DNA of 64,000 nucleotides, from the NCBI GenBank assembly GCA_964397625.1, contig CAYNJT010000010.1:1-64000 (forward strand). Direction: 5' to 3'. The stretch is from Leptolinea sp964397625. GTDB taxonomy: Bacteria; Chloroflexota; Anaerolineae; Anaerolineales; Anaerolineaceae. The notes beneath the pieces were generated by a model. It did no database searches. It had not been told where the DNA came from and saw only the letters and a list, made by a program, of their open reading frames with translations. Below are positions 24,523 to 33,655 of the stretch, piece by piece. The translations under genes were made by a program, and so were the position numbers. Every line of letters starts with the position of its first letter. Position 1 is the first letter of the stretch.

Positions 24523-25995
24523 TCATTTCCATTTGTACACGGCCATATTTTCTCCCCCAGATTTAAGGGAATAAACTCCATTGGTTTGAAAGATCGGTCT
24601 TCGATCTGCTGTGAGCGAAGGATACCAGCCGGGGAATGTCACGAAATAGTCAATCTGTCGCTTATCCATATAGGCAGATAACGCTTTTTCATCACGGATA
24701 ATGGGAATCACCTCCGGGTTGACCAGACCTGCCAGGTCTGTAATCTCGCGATGAGAAAAATACCCCAGCGCGCCGATATCGTGAGCCCCCAACCGGGAAT
24801 TCTCCGGGGTGTTTTCATTTATCCACCTGGCTGTTTGTACCATTTCTGTCTGAATGATGGCCGCGTCCGTTTTGTAGGTCAGACAGCCCATCAACAGAAA
24901 AACCGCTGTCACGGAGCCCAGGCTGGCCTTCCAGAACAATCCGACGAGATTATTACGTCTACTTTTTAACAGGTTGTTTATGAACGCGAGCATCCCCCAT
25001 AATCCAACAAGAAAATAGGCCACCATAGCCGGCATCATATACCGTCCATGTTGATAGTTCACCGGCAAACGAAGCGCATATAAGAGAAGGTATCCGGCGA
25101 ACCATAGAATAATTGTAAAGATTTGAATCTTTTTCCCGCGCCAGGCCTGGAAAACCGCTACCGCTAACCCGGGCAGCAGGATCACGCCGCCGCCCGCAAG
25201 AAATGGTAGAAAAAGATTCCACAGACGTTCGATGAATGGAAGTCCGCCGCTTGCCTGATATTCCGCCTGTTTCGCGGAAAAAGTGGAAGGCCAAACGCTG
25301 CCAGCCAGCTTGAAGTTGAAAAACAAATACGGCATGAAAAAAATAAGAAAAGGAATCAAAAGGTAAAGCGACTTTTTAGCTTTCTGCTTTACACCGCCAG
25401 TTTCAAGCAGCAGAACGAAGAAAGCTGGTCCAAGAAGCGTAATCCCATCCGGCCGAACCCAGGCGCACAACCCGATCAGAGCGCCGGCCCAGAAATATTG
25501 CCGGTCTTGGGGCTGGAGGGTGAAAAATACTGCCATAACCAGGCAGATGTACAAAGCGGTTTCCATTCCAGATACAGCCGCCCAAACCATATGCCACTCA
25601 AAAATAATGAATAATCCCACCCACGGAACTCTACTTTTATAGCCGGCATACCACACCCGGATAATGGATTCAACCAGACAACCTGTGATCCATAATGCCA
25701 ATCCTCCCAGTAAACCAGACCAGACCACGGGATTTAGATGAAAAAGATACGCGCCTGCCAGCAAGAACGACCACAATGGAGAAGTTGACCCCCCAGAGGG
25801 CTGCCCCGCATTGAAGGACCATTCACCAAGTTGGGCCAGATTCCGCGCGTATACCTGATGGATCCAGGCGTCATCCAACGGGAAACCACTGAATCCTTGA
25901 AATGCGGCAAAAGCGAGAAATCCGCCAACAGCGATCAATGCCGCCATGGCAAGGATCATCGCTTGATTTCGATCAACACCAAACCGCGATGTCAT
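24523..25995 (-). CDS. GT-C family membrane glycosyltransferase (1 of 7)
   Basis: Polytopic membrane protein of the GT-C superfamily, which transfers sugars from polyprenyl-phosphate donors on the outer face of the membrane. The first extracytoplasmic loop carries the acidic pair in FPLDDAWIHQVYARNL, the hallmark position of the catalytic aspartate, followed by PSGGSTSPLWSFL. About ten to eleven helices are followed by a soluble C-terminal domain starting near residue 370 (ARWINENTPENSRLGAHDIG), a common feature of bacterial members. A GGAGAAAGGGG site precedes the ATG, and the gene overlaps its upstream neighbour by four bases. The acceptor is unknown. Confidence 0.8.
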   Translation of the reverse strand: MTSRFGVDRNQAMILAMAALIAVGGFLAFAAFQGFSGFPLDDAWIHQVYARNLAQLGEWSFNAGQPSGGSTSPLWSFLLAGAYLFHLNPVVWSGLLGGLALWITGCLVESIIRVWYAGYKSRVPWVGLFIIFEWHMVWAAVSGMETALYICLVMAVFFTLQPQDRQYFWAGALIGLCAWVRPDGITLLGPAFFVLLLETGGVKQKAKKSLYLLIPFLIFFMPYLFFNFKLAGSVWPSTFSAKQAEYQASGGLPFIERLWNLFLPFLAGGGVILLPGLAVAVFQAWRGKKIQIFTIILWFAGYLLLYALRLPVNYQHGRYMMPAMVAYFLVGLWGMLAFINNLLKSRRNNLVGLFWKASLGSVTAVFLLMGCLTYKTDAAIIQTEMVQTARWINENTPENSRLGAHDIGALGYFSHREITDLAGLVNPEVIPIIRDEKALSAYMDKRQIDYFVTFPGWYPSLTADRRPIFQTNGVYSLKSGGENMAVYKWK

Positions 25996-27587
25996 TCCCC
26001 TTTCTCTCCATCTATTTTGATTTGAAAAAGCCGAAGATCTTCCTTTTGATCCAACATTGAAAATTGCGGGACGCTTTCCGGTTGGCTGTATAGATTCATT
26101 AAACCCTTCACCAGGTTCTTTTCCAAAATCACATACCGGATATTAAACCTTTTGGCAGCTTCCAGAGTTGTTGGAGGCGAGCCATCCGGGATGACAATTG
26201 ACTGGCGGCCGCTGACCAGTGAAAAGCCTGCCGGGTTGTTGATCATTACGGCTTCTTGCGGGGCGATTCCATTCTCTTTCAAAAGATCACTGGCAAGGTA
26301 AGCTCGTCGTTGGCTTTCTTCCCAGGCCAATTGCGAAGGCTGGTTGCCAATCACCACCATCTGGAATACGGCGAAAGTAATTAATGCACAAATGAAGATC
26401 AGACCGACGGAAAACATCCGTACAGCCCGCTCGGGCTCCCATTTTCGCCTGCCCGCGACCCAATGGATTGAATCCATGAAGCCCTCAGCGCATAATCCCC
26501 AAATGAAGGGCTGCAACGCGGCAGAGGAATGAAGAAAACCGCCCTGTCTGCCGGAATACGGGAAAACAAAAGACATTACAAATAGAATGGACAATTCCAT
26601 AACCAACGCCATTCGCACAAGCAGGTCTTTACGGTGATTCCACACAGCCGTGACCGACAGAGGAAACAGAATGATCTCAAATTGAACGGCCGCCATCGCG
26701 GTCAAATTGTGAATTAGAGCGGAAAATCGATCCCCAAGGATGGCGGTTAAACCAGTGGACACCCAGCGGGAAAATGTCAACGCTTCAGGTGGATAGGTGA
26801 ATAGTTCATTGTAAGTTGTCATCCAGAGCGACCGGGATACATTCGGCACAAAAAGGCTTCCGTAAACAGTAATATTGCGTAGGAACCAGAATCCAGTAGG
26901 AATCAAGAAACCAAGAAATAATAAGAGTAAAGAAAACCCGCGTCTACCAATGTTAAGAGGTTTACGGCTGTACCAGATCCAGAATGCCAGTACCAGAATA
27001 AACCAGAGCAAACCGTCTGCCCGATTCAAGTAAATCCACCCAGCGCCAAAGCCGGCCAGCAGCCAAAATTTCCCATATTCTTTTACTGAGCACTGAACAA
27101 TACTGTCAAGAGAATACAGAATGATCCAGGCGCCAATCATGATGAGAAAGAAGCTGTCTATGGTACCTGTATAAGGCGCGAAATATCCGTTGAATATGGC
27201 AAACCCGGCAGCCAGCCATGAAGTTAACCGTCGACCGCCCAGTCTGAATCCCATCCAACCGGCAATTGGTGCCGCCAGCGCGGATATAAGCAGGAATACA
27301 AATCGGCCAGAAAAAAAATCAACCCGACCGGTAACGAACATCCCCATGGAGGCTACCAGCGATGGAGCGGGCATCCAGTAGGTGTGCGACGGATGCGGCA
27401 AGCCAGTCGGATCGTCTATGTAATTCCAGATGATCGGTTGAGTCAATCCCTTTCCGGTTGCGATCTGCCTGGCAGACAGAGTGTAGTATTCCGCATCCAT
27501 GTATCCGGGAGCTCTGATCCAAATTGACAGGGTCAGAAAGACAATCAGCGCGGCACAGTACTGAAACAGGGCGTCTTTTCGGGTCAT
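25992..27587 (-). CDS. GT-C family membrane glycosyltransferase (2 of 7)
   Basis: 531-residue polytopic protein with the GT-C layout: first helix, an extracytoplasmic loop with GYMDAEYYTLSARQIA (Asp-Glu at the usual catalytic place), roughly ten further helices and a soluble C-terminal domain of about 110 residues. A histidine/proline-rich stretch (LPHPSHTYWMPAPS) in the first loop is typical of the ArnT/GT39-like group. It overlaps both neighbours by four bases (ATGA junctions), so it is translated as part of the glycosyltransferase operon. Donor and acceptor cannot be inferred. Confidence 0.8.
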   Translation of the reverse strand: MTRKDALFQYCAALIVFLTLSIWIRAPGYMDAEYYTLSARQIATGKGLTQPIIWNYIDDPTGLPHPSHTYWMPAPSLVASMGMFVTGRVDFFSGRFVFLLISALAAPIAGWMGFRLGGRRLTSWLAAGFAIFNGYFAPYTGTIDSFFLIMIGAWIILYSLDSIVQCSVKEYGKFWLLAGFGAGWIYLNRADGLLWFILVLAFWIWYSRKPLNIGRRGFSLLLLFLGFLIPTGFWFLRNITVYGSLFVPNVSRSLWMTTYNELFTYPPEALTFSRWVSTGLTAILGDRFSALIHNLTAMAAVQFEIILFPLSVTAVWNHRKDLLVRMALVMELSILFVMSFVFPYSGRQGGFLHSSAALQPFIWGLCAEGFMDSIHWVAGRRKWEPERAVRMFSVGLIFICALITFAVFQMVVIGNQPSQLAWEESQRRAYLASDLLKENGIAPQEAVMINNPAGFSLVSGRQSIVIPDGSPPTTLEAAKRFNIRYVILEKNLVKGLMNLYSQPESVPQFSMLDQKEDLRLFQIKIDGEKGE

Positions 27588-29152
27588 GGCGTTTTTATTT
27601 TCGGAGGAAATTCCAGAATAAGCAAATCTCCAAATACATGGTCAACAGGCTGGCCAAACAGACCGCTCAATTCCCGAATGACCGGGTGACCGCCGATGGA
27701 TTTGTATTCTGTAATGGTCTCCTGAAAAACCACAAAAAAAACACGGCCATAATCGGATACGGCGTCTGTCGCGTCCATATACGCAGAAATACCTAACGTT
27801 GATTGTGTAGCCGCGGCCAGTGTATCGTTCGGTGATCCCGGTTTATCCCCCAGAAACCGGGAAGGCAGATTTGGCGAATAAACCCTGACAGGAAAAAAGC
27901 TCAACTTATTATCGTGCAAGATCACATCCCCTTCTTTGACTGTTTCCTCAAGGAATCGCGAGGCTGATTGGAACGGAGAACGGGGAAAGCGATCATACGT
28001 GATCTGAAATGGAAGGGTTATTACCGACGCAGCCAGTACGATCGTGCCGATCAATATTTGAACCGGCGTTCTTGCTCTGGCTGCCAGGATGCCGATAATT
28101 GCAGCCGCCCCAATATAGGCACTCAAGAATCCCCTCGGTACGAACATTGGGCGCATCATGTATGAGAGGACAAATAAACAAACCGGTGGAATAATTGCTA
28201 TGAAAAGAAAGAAGACCAGTGATTGACTGTTTTCCCGATTCTTCCAAACTTCCATTCCACACAACACAGAAATGGATAACACACAGAACAGAACAACACC
28301 CATCACAAGAGGTGGTGAGGGGATATCCCCAAGGAACATGATTCCGGATTGCAATATTTCAACAATTCCGGGGCGGGGTGTCCAAAAGGCATTCTGAACT
28401 TTGGCAATCTGACCGGGAACCATGACAAGCCAGGGAAGGTACAAGAAAATCGCTGCCAGTCCGGCAATGATTAATCGCAGTAATCCCTGCCAGTTTCTTT
28501 TGATCAGGAAATAAACATAAGGCGCCAACAGGCCAAAACCAGCCAACGCGTGACTGTACAGCGCGCCAGCGCCGCACAGGATCAAAGAAAACCAGATAAA
28601 AACACTGGGTTTTACCCTGTAAGCCAATCCCAATGCTGCCAGATTCCATCCAAGGATGAACAGGGTCGCCAGAGTATACATACGCACATCCTGCGCGTGA
28701 TAGTACTGCAGTGGTGATATAGTCACAATGGCAGCTGTCCAGATGGCGGCCGTTCGTCCAGCTAATCGGTTGACCAGCAGGTAAGCCAGCACAATGATGC
28801 CCAGGCTAAAGAGAATCCCGGGCAGACGTAAAAAAGCAACTGATTTCCCCAAAAATTGCCAGACGTGCAATACCAGGTAATACAACGGCGGCATGGTATC
28901 CGCGGCGGTACCTTTTAGAATGTCACCCACAGGCCGGGATGCCAGCAGAATGCTGAACGCGTCATCATATTGAATGCCGCGTGTGGTCACTCCGATCAGA
29001 CGAATGGCCGCCGCCGCAGTGAGCAACCCGAACAGTGGATGACCGATGACGCGGCGCAGATTATTACCGTCCGGAGATTTGATCGAACCACAACCGGGTG
29101 GGATGGATAGCCCACCAGCGAACCCAGAAAAGCAGCAACAGGCACAGTCCAA
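27584..29152 (-). CDS. GT-C family membrane glycosyltransferase (3 of 7)
   Basis: GT39-like protein with the motif IQYDDAFSILLA in the first outer loop and TMPPLYYLVLHVW after it, followed by about eleven helices and a C-terminal soluble domain. The start is unclear. No ATG or GTG precedes the first helix; the TTG at 29152 would give 522 residues but overlaps the upstream gene by 89 bases and adds a cysteine-rich, non-conserved N-terminus without a ribosome-binding site. A CTG at 29059 or TTG at 29026, just before the first helix (HPLFGLLTAAAAIRLIG), fits the family better. Translation may depend on termination of the upstream gene at 29064. Confidence 0.75.
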   Translation of the reverse strand: MDCACCCFSGFAGGLSIPPGCGSIKSPDGNNLRRVIGHPLFGLLTAAAAIRLIGVTTRGIQYDDAFSILLASRPVGDILKGTAADTMPPLYYLVLHVWQFLGKSVAFLRLPGILFSLGIIVLAYLLVNRLAGRTAAIWTAAIVTISPLQYYHAQDVRMYTLATLFILGWNLAALGLAYRVKPSVFIWFSLILCGAGALYSHALAGFGLLAPYVYFLIKRNWQGLLRLIIAGLAAIFLYLPWLVMVPGQIAKVQNAFWTPRPGIVEILQSGIMFLGDIPSPPLVMGVVLFCVLSISVLCGMEVWKNRENSQSLVFFLFIAIIPPVCLFVLSYMMRPMFVPRGFLSAYIGAAAIIGILAARARTPVQILIGTIVLAASVITLPFQITYDRFPRSPFQSASRFLEETVKEGDVILHDNKLSFFPVRVYSPNLPSRFLGDKPGSPNDTLAAATQSTLGISAYMDATDAVSDYGRVFFVVFQETITEYKSIGGHPVIRELSGLFGQPVDHVFGDLLILEFPPKIKTP

Positions 29153-30308
29153 CCAGCGGGAAGAACATCACCGAACTCTGAATCGGTTGATACTCGTAGG
29201 AAATTGTGCCCAGGAAGAGCCACCACAAACCGATTAACAGGGTAATCATCAAGAACACTATAAAATATTTGCCCATATGCCTGTATCGCTCATCGATGAC
29301 GGAAAACAATAATGTCAATACGGGCAGTAAAATAATAAAGTTTCCCGGATCTGTCTGAATGCCAATCCATTGAGAAACAGTCAATGTCAGGCAGCAGACC
29401 CACAGGAACCCGCGGAATTCATAGCGCCGGGAGAGGAACCACTCCACCAGCAGAACAAGACTCAAGATAATGGTCAACCCAAGGCCGATACGCTGGCCGG
29501 TTGCCGGCATCCATTCAGCAAAGATGGCGGCGGGAGTGCCCGGTGGATTGTATTTTGGATAAAGCACCACTTCACGCAGGTTTTGTAGAAGCCAGTCCGG
29601 AATCAACATGGTAGACACGATGGAAAGTAGAGTTACCGTTCCAAACATCCAACCCAGCAGCCGCCAACGCTGATTCGAAATTCCCCAAAAAGTAATGTAA
29701 AGCAGAAAAATCAGCGCCAACTGTGGCTTGATGGTCATAAAAGCAAAAAAAACCCCGGCCAATTCTTCAGCCCGTCCGCGAATACAGGCAAGCCCTGCAA
29801 CAGCGAAAAACACAACCAAGATCACCGCATTTCCATTGATCAAAGGGCGCATACCGTGATACCAAAACAACGAAAATAGAATAAAACCTGTAGTCATCCC
29901 CAACCCGGGTCGCCAGTCAACCAGTCGCATACAGAAAATGGACAGACCGATGAGACCAAGTTCTAACACAGTCATCCACACCGAGCGGGCTATAACGAAA
30001 TCCGGAATCAACGCGAAAGGTAGAAACAGTGTGATACTGTATAGTGGGTAGGCCACACGCAATTGATGTTCTCCGGCCTGTGCCAGTCGCCCATAAACCA
30101 TGGTCTGTATCCGACCGGCGACTTCATCACTATACGGACTGATCCCATCCACCAGCAGTGCCCGGGTACCCACCCAGTGGACTAAAAAATCATTTCCACC
30201 CGGATTGCGCACAGCATAATAATGATTGGCATAGGTCAATGCCACCAGGAAAACCAGAATTCCCAGCGCGCCGATCAACCAATTTCGAATGTCACGTCGA
30301 TACCTCAA
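29064..30308 (-). CDS. GT87-like (DUF2029) membrane glycosyltransferase (4 of 7)
   Basis: 414-residue polytopic protein of the GT-C superfamily, GT87/DUF2029 type, a group that includes polyprenyl-phosphate-mannose alpha-mannosyltransferases. Visible motifs are GNDFLVHWVGTRALL in the first outer loop, with the family Asp, and MTIKPQLAL in the middle, where the KPQ triplet is characteristic. The start codon is TTG, preceded by GGAGAG six bases upstream. A TATAAT on the minus strand at 30339-30344 could be a promoter inside the cluster. The gene has no soluble C-terminal domain, unlike its neighbours. Confidence 0.8.
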   Translation of the reverse strand: MRYRRDIRNWLIGALGILVFLVALTYANHYYAVRNPGGNDFLVHWVGTRALLVDGISPYSDEVAGRIQTMVYGRLAQAGEHQLRVAYPLYSITLFLPFALIPDFVIARSVWMTVLELGLIGLSIFCMRLVDWRPGLGMTTGFILFSLFWYHGMRPLINGNAVILVVFFAVAGLACIRGRAEELAGVFFAFMTIKPQLALIFLLYITFWGISNQRWRLLGWMFGTVTLLSIVSTMLIPDWLLQNLREVVLYPKYNPPGTPAAIFAEWMPATGQRIGLGLTIILSLVLLVEWFLSRRYEFRGFLWVCCLTLTVSQWIGIQTDPGNFIILLPVLTLLFSVIDERYRHMGKYFIVFLMITLLIGLWWLFLGTISYEYQPIQSSVMFFPLVGLCLLLLFWVRWWAIHPTRLWFDQISGR

Positions 30309-30415
30309 TGGTCTCTCCGATTACCTGTGATTGGACTCATTATAATTCATCGCTGTTTTGAATGATTTTCAACCGAGGGGTTTCTTTAATGTATCGTCAA
30401 ATGGGGTGAATAATT

Positions 30416-31954
30416 TTACGGAATAGCCCTATCAAATATGACTGTCTGTGTATCCCGGAATCGTTCCACCCAGCCTGCCGCAGGCAGAGCCGACGCCAGC
30501 GGCCGGGTTGGTTCGATCATCACCCGGGTAACCTGTCGCTTTTGGAGCAAATCTTCCCATCCCTTGTCAGCCTGAGTGATGGTCAACCATTCTCTCAGGA
30601 TCTCATCTCCAAAAAGATCGGTGCGACCATCGACAAAAACTTTGATCTGCGCGTTCTTCCAGATCAGGTAACCTCCCCAATTGTACGAATTGAAAAGGCG
30701 TCCATTCACGAGAGCCTTATGGCTATCCATAAAGACAACTGCCTGTTCAGGATTGTATCTTTGTTCAAAAGCAGTCACTAAAACCGGGTGGGTTACGGCG
30801 GCCAGTTTGAAAAAGCATCCCATGCCAAGTAAACCGGCAAAGATCAAATTAATCACCTTTTTCTTTGATACGGGGATATCATTTCCTCCACGCGTGCGGT
30901 AATCTGCATACCAATTTTGAATGGATTTGGGAATTAAAGCAGTGAAAAAATCTGTGATTGGCAGATTATTCCAGGCCACAGCCAGCATGAGAAGGGAAAC
31001 AATAACGGCCACGGCCATATTCCGGCGCGCGTACAATCCCAGCAAAATAAATAGAAGCGAGGGGATCACTAATCTAAAGGGGATTTTTTTTGTTTTTCGT
31101 GAAAGGCAAAAAACAAGCAAGGTCAAATAGAAAGCGAATGGCCAGGTTTCCATCCCATGAAAATCAGGGGAAGCCCATTCTTGGATAAGTAGTCGCAACA
31201 CATCCACCCCAACGGTCTGGAACGGGATAAACCACATCCGGATGCCGTTCGGGTTGACAGCAGCCGCGGCGTAACTGGCAAGACTGACACCCGCGAGGAT
31301 GCAAGCCCGTTTCAATTTTCCCCGCCTGTCATCTTCATCTGAAGAAATCGTATCCAGAAGCAAACCCACCGCGCTGGAAAGCAAGAAAAGGATACCAAGC
31401 ATGTAGCCGCCATGCAAGTTGGACCAGAGAATGAAGAAAGGAACTATAATCCATAGCAGTTTATCGTTTCTTTCCAGCCATAGGTCCACCACCCAGATCA
31501 GACAAGCCAGAAAAACCAGTGAGAAAAATTGCGGCCGGGGGGTCATTAAAGGAGCGCAGCACACTCCTGCCAGCAAGACAAATCCCGCCCGGCTGAAAGT
31601 TCTCAATGGGAGTTGCAGCCACAGGAAGACACCCAGTAGAACAGCCATAACACCCATCCACGCGGATAAACCCATCCAGCCAGTCCATTGATACAGGTAA
31701 AACAATATGATTTCGCTCAACCAGGAATGGTTTACCCAAACCTGCCCTTCACGAGTATAGGAAAAAATGTCAGTCAACAAAGGCTTGCCGGTCTCAATCA
31801 TCACCCGTCCGCTCTGTAAATGCCACCACAGATCAGAATCAAGTGGAGTGCGCGAAGCCATCAGAAACAGAAGTAACAGAGTGACCACCAGGATCAGATT
31901 GCGAAAGCCATTTTCTTCTGATTTCTCTACAACGGTTTTTTCAATCTGGCTCAT
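30416..31954 (-). CDS. GT-C-like polytopic membrane protein (5 of 7)
   Basis: 512-residue protein with a short charged N-terminus, about ten membrane helices and a soluble C-terminal domain of about 120 residues. The first outer loop reads TPLDSDLWWHLQSGR and continues TDIFSYTREGQVWVNHSWLSEI, a pattern of a distinct branch of GT-C-like proteins; the Asp-Ser-Asp occupies the catalytic-acid position. Activity as a glycosyltransferase is inferred from fold and neighbours. It overlaps the upstream gene by four bases and is followed by a 107-base gap before the next gene. Confidence 0.72.
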   Translation of the reverse strand: MSQIEKTVVEKSEENGFRNLILVVTLLLLFLMASRTPLDSDLWWHLQSGRVMIETGKPLLTDIFSYTREGQVWVNHSWLSEIILFYLYQWTGWMGLSAWMGVMAVLLGVFLWLQLPLRTFSRAGFVLLAGVCCAPLMTPRPQFFSLVFLACLIWVVDLWLERNDKLLWIIVPFFILWSNLHGGYMLGILFLLSSAVGLLLDTISSDEDDRRGKLKRACILAGVSLASYAAAAVNPNGIRMWFIPFQTVGVDVLRLLIQEWASPDFHGMETWPFAFYLTLLVFCLSRKTKKIPFRLVIPSLLFILLGLYARRNMAVAVIVSLLMLAVAWNNLPITDFFTALIPKSIQNWYADYRTRGGNDIPVSKKKVINLIFAGLLGMGCFFKLAAVTHPVLVTAFEQRYNPEQAVVFMDSHKALVNGRLFNSYNWGGYLIWKNAQIKVFVDGRTDLFGDEILREWLTITQADKGWEDLLQKRQVTRVMIEPTRPLASALPAAGWVERFRDTQTVIFDRAIP

Positions 31955-33636
31955 GGTGTTTTCTCACTGATTCGCGGCAATAGCTCGATCTGCAATTCCT
32001 CCGGTCTGACCGGTTGACTCAACCGATAGAACACATGGTAATCACCGATCACCTTTTCTTTCCATTCCACACCCATGCGTCTAAAACCGGTTTTCAATGC
32101 CGTATCCAGTTCCATATTGCGAGTGGTAATGTAGGCAACCCGGTCAGCTTTATTCACCTGTTGTGTGTATGCGGGTATGCGGTCATCTCGCGGTGTGTAA
32201 CGCAAGTCCGTGTGGTACGGGAGCCGTGGAGAAAACAAAAGTTCTTCCCGGCTTTTGAATGCCAATGGATAGGCCACCCAGTAGTTAGTGTAACCGCGGG
32301 TTTCACCTTCAGATCGCAGAAAATCCATTAACGTCTGGTCAAACCGGTGATCGATCCAGCTTACAGGATCAAACTGGGTGGTAATTCCGGGGGGATTTTT
32401 CAACGCCGATTGAGCCGTTCCAATCATATGGTAAACCACCAGCAGAATTATTACCCCCCAACGGATCTCTCGCCGCCAAGGGATATTGACGAGAACCCAA
32501 CCAGCAATAAGTGATAGTGGTACTGCCAGTGGCAAAAAATACCGCCCGGAAGGGTCCAATCCGAATGATGTGAAAATAAAACCAGCGACTAAAACTCCCA
32601 TTGAACTGATAAGCAGGAACCAGTTTCGGCGGTCAATCGAATTGGTTTTTTTCAACATACCCGTGAACCGCCAAAGTATCACTCCCCATAGAATTAAAAC
32701 AAAGGGCAGCAGCGGCAGGCTAAGCCAGCGGACCTCCCAGGGGGGGCGGAAACCAAAGATAGCCGGCAATCCAAAAAGTATGAAATAGATCACATGCCGG
32801 CCAGACCTTTCAAACCAGTTCCCCTGTTCAACCGAAACGGCTGACCCAAGAAGTTCCTGAATCGGTTTCCATAAACCGGATTGGAAGACAGTTTGCAGCC
32901 AGGGATATGACCCAATAAGAAAAAAGGCAGAGTAGACCAGCAATCCCACCGGGAACAACCATACCGATGTATTCCGCCTTTGCCATACAGAGTACAGGCC
33001 GAAAAAAGTCGCTGGAACGGTAGCCACCAAAGTTAATCCCAGAACCCAGAACCCGAGACCGCTGATCAGACCAAGCAAAGCCAGAAAAAACCAATCCATC
33101 AATTCTGCATGTCGAGATCCAATAAAACCGGAGTGCAATTTAGTGGTGCAAAGAAAAGCACAATTTGACAAAACAAGCGCCTCGCCATATCCCCCCAGGC
33201 TGACCGTGGTATACAAAGTTACATTAACAGCAGGAAAGGCTAATAACAATGCGGTCACAAGCGCGGCTTCCCGCGAATGTGTAATTATCCTTCCCAGCCA
33301 TGCTGTCGTTATAATAGTACAGGTAAAGAGAAGTATCTGGAGAATCCGAATCAACATGTATGAATCACCAAACAAACAGAACAGACCGGCCGTGAGGAAT
33401 GCATCAAGACTGCCCATGTATGCCTGTCCATAAAAAAACACGGGGCTCTCCCCCTGCAAAATGTGTCGGGCCATTAATCCGGTAATGGCTTCATCTGAAT
33501 TGAAAGGGAACGCGTCATTGGCCAGCCACCAAACCTTCCATAAGACTCCGGCAAGCAAAATTATGACCAACCATCCCTTGAATGGGATATTTCCGGTGAT
33601 CGATTTTTCTCCCTCAAACCGGGTAAATACTTTCAT
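31951..33636 (-). CDS. GT-C family membrane glycosyltransferase (6 of 7)
   Basis: First gene of the minus-strand glycosyltransferase run. The product (561 residues from the ATG at 33636) has the GT39-type first loop FPFNSDEAITGLMARHIL followed by FFYGQAYMGSLDAFL, about eleven helices and a C-terminal soluble part. A longer in-frame start at 33705 is rejected because it overlaps the divergent gene at 33656. There is no Shine-Dalgarno sequence, but TACAAT lies nine bases before the ATG on the minus strand, so the message may be leaderless or nearly so. The last four bases overlap the next gene. Confidence 0.78.
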   Translation of the reverse strand: MKVFTRFEGEKSITGNIPFKGWLVIILLAGVLWKVWWLANDAFPFNSDEAITGLMARHILQGESPVFFYGQAYMGSLDAFLTAGLFCLFGDSYMLIRILQILLFTCTIITTAWLGRIITHSREAALVTALLLAFPAVNVTLYTTVSLGGYGEALVLSNCAFLCTTKLHSGFIGSRHAELMDWFFLALLGLISGLGFWVLGLTLVATVPATFFGLYSVWQRRNTSVWLFPVGLLVYSAFFLIGSYPWLQTVFQSGLWKPIQELLGSAVSVEQGNWFERSGRHVIYFILFGLPAIFGFRPPWEVRWLSLPLLPFVLILWGVILWRFTGMLKKTNSIDRRNWFLLISSMGVLVAGFIFTSFGLDPSGRYFLPLAVPLSLIAGWVLVNIPWRREIRWGVIILLVVYHMIGTAQSALKNPPGITTQFDPVSWIDHRFDQTLMDFLRSEGETRGYTNYWVAYPLAFKSREELLFSPRLPYHTDLRYTPRDDRIPAYTQQVNKADRVAYITTRNMELDTALKTGFRRMGVEWKEKVIGDYHVFYRLSQPVRPEELQIELLPRISEKTP

Positions 33637-33655
33637 CAAATTATTGTAGCGCAAA

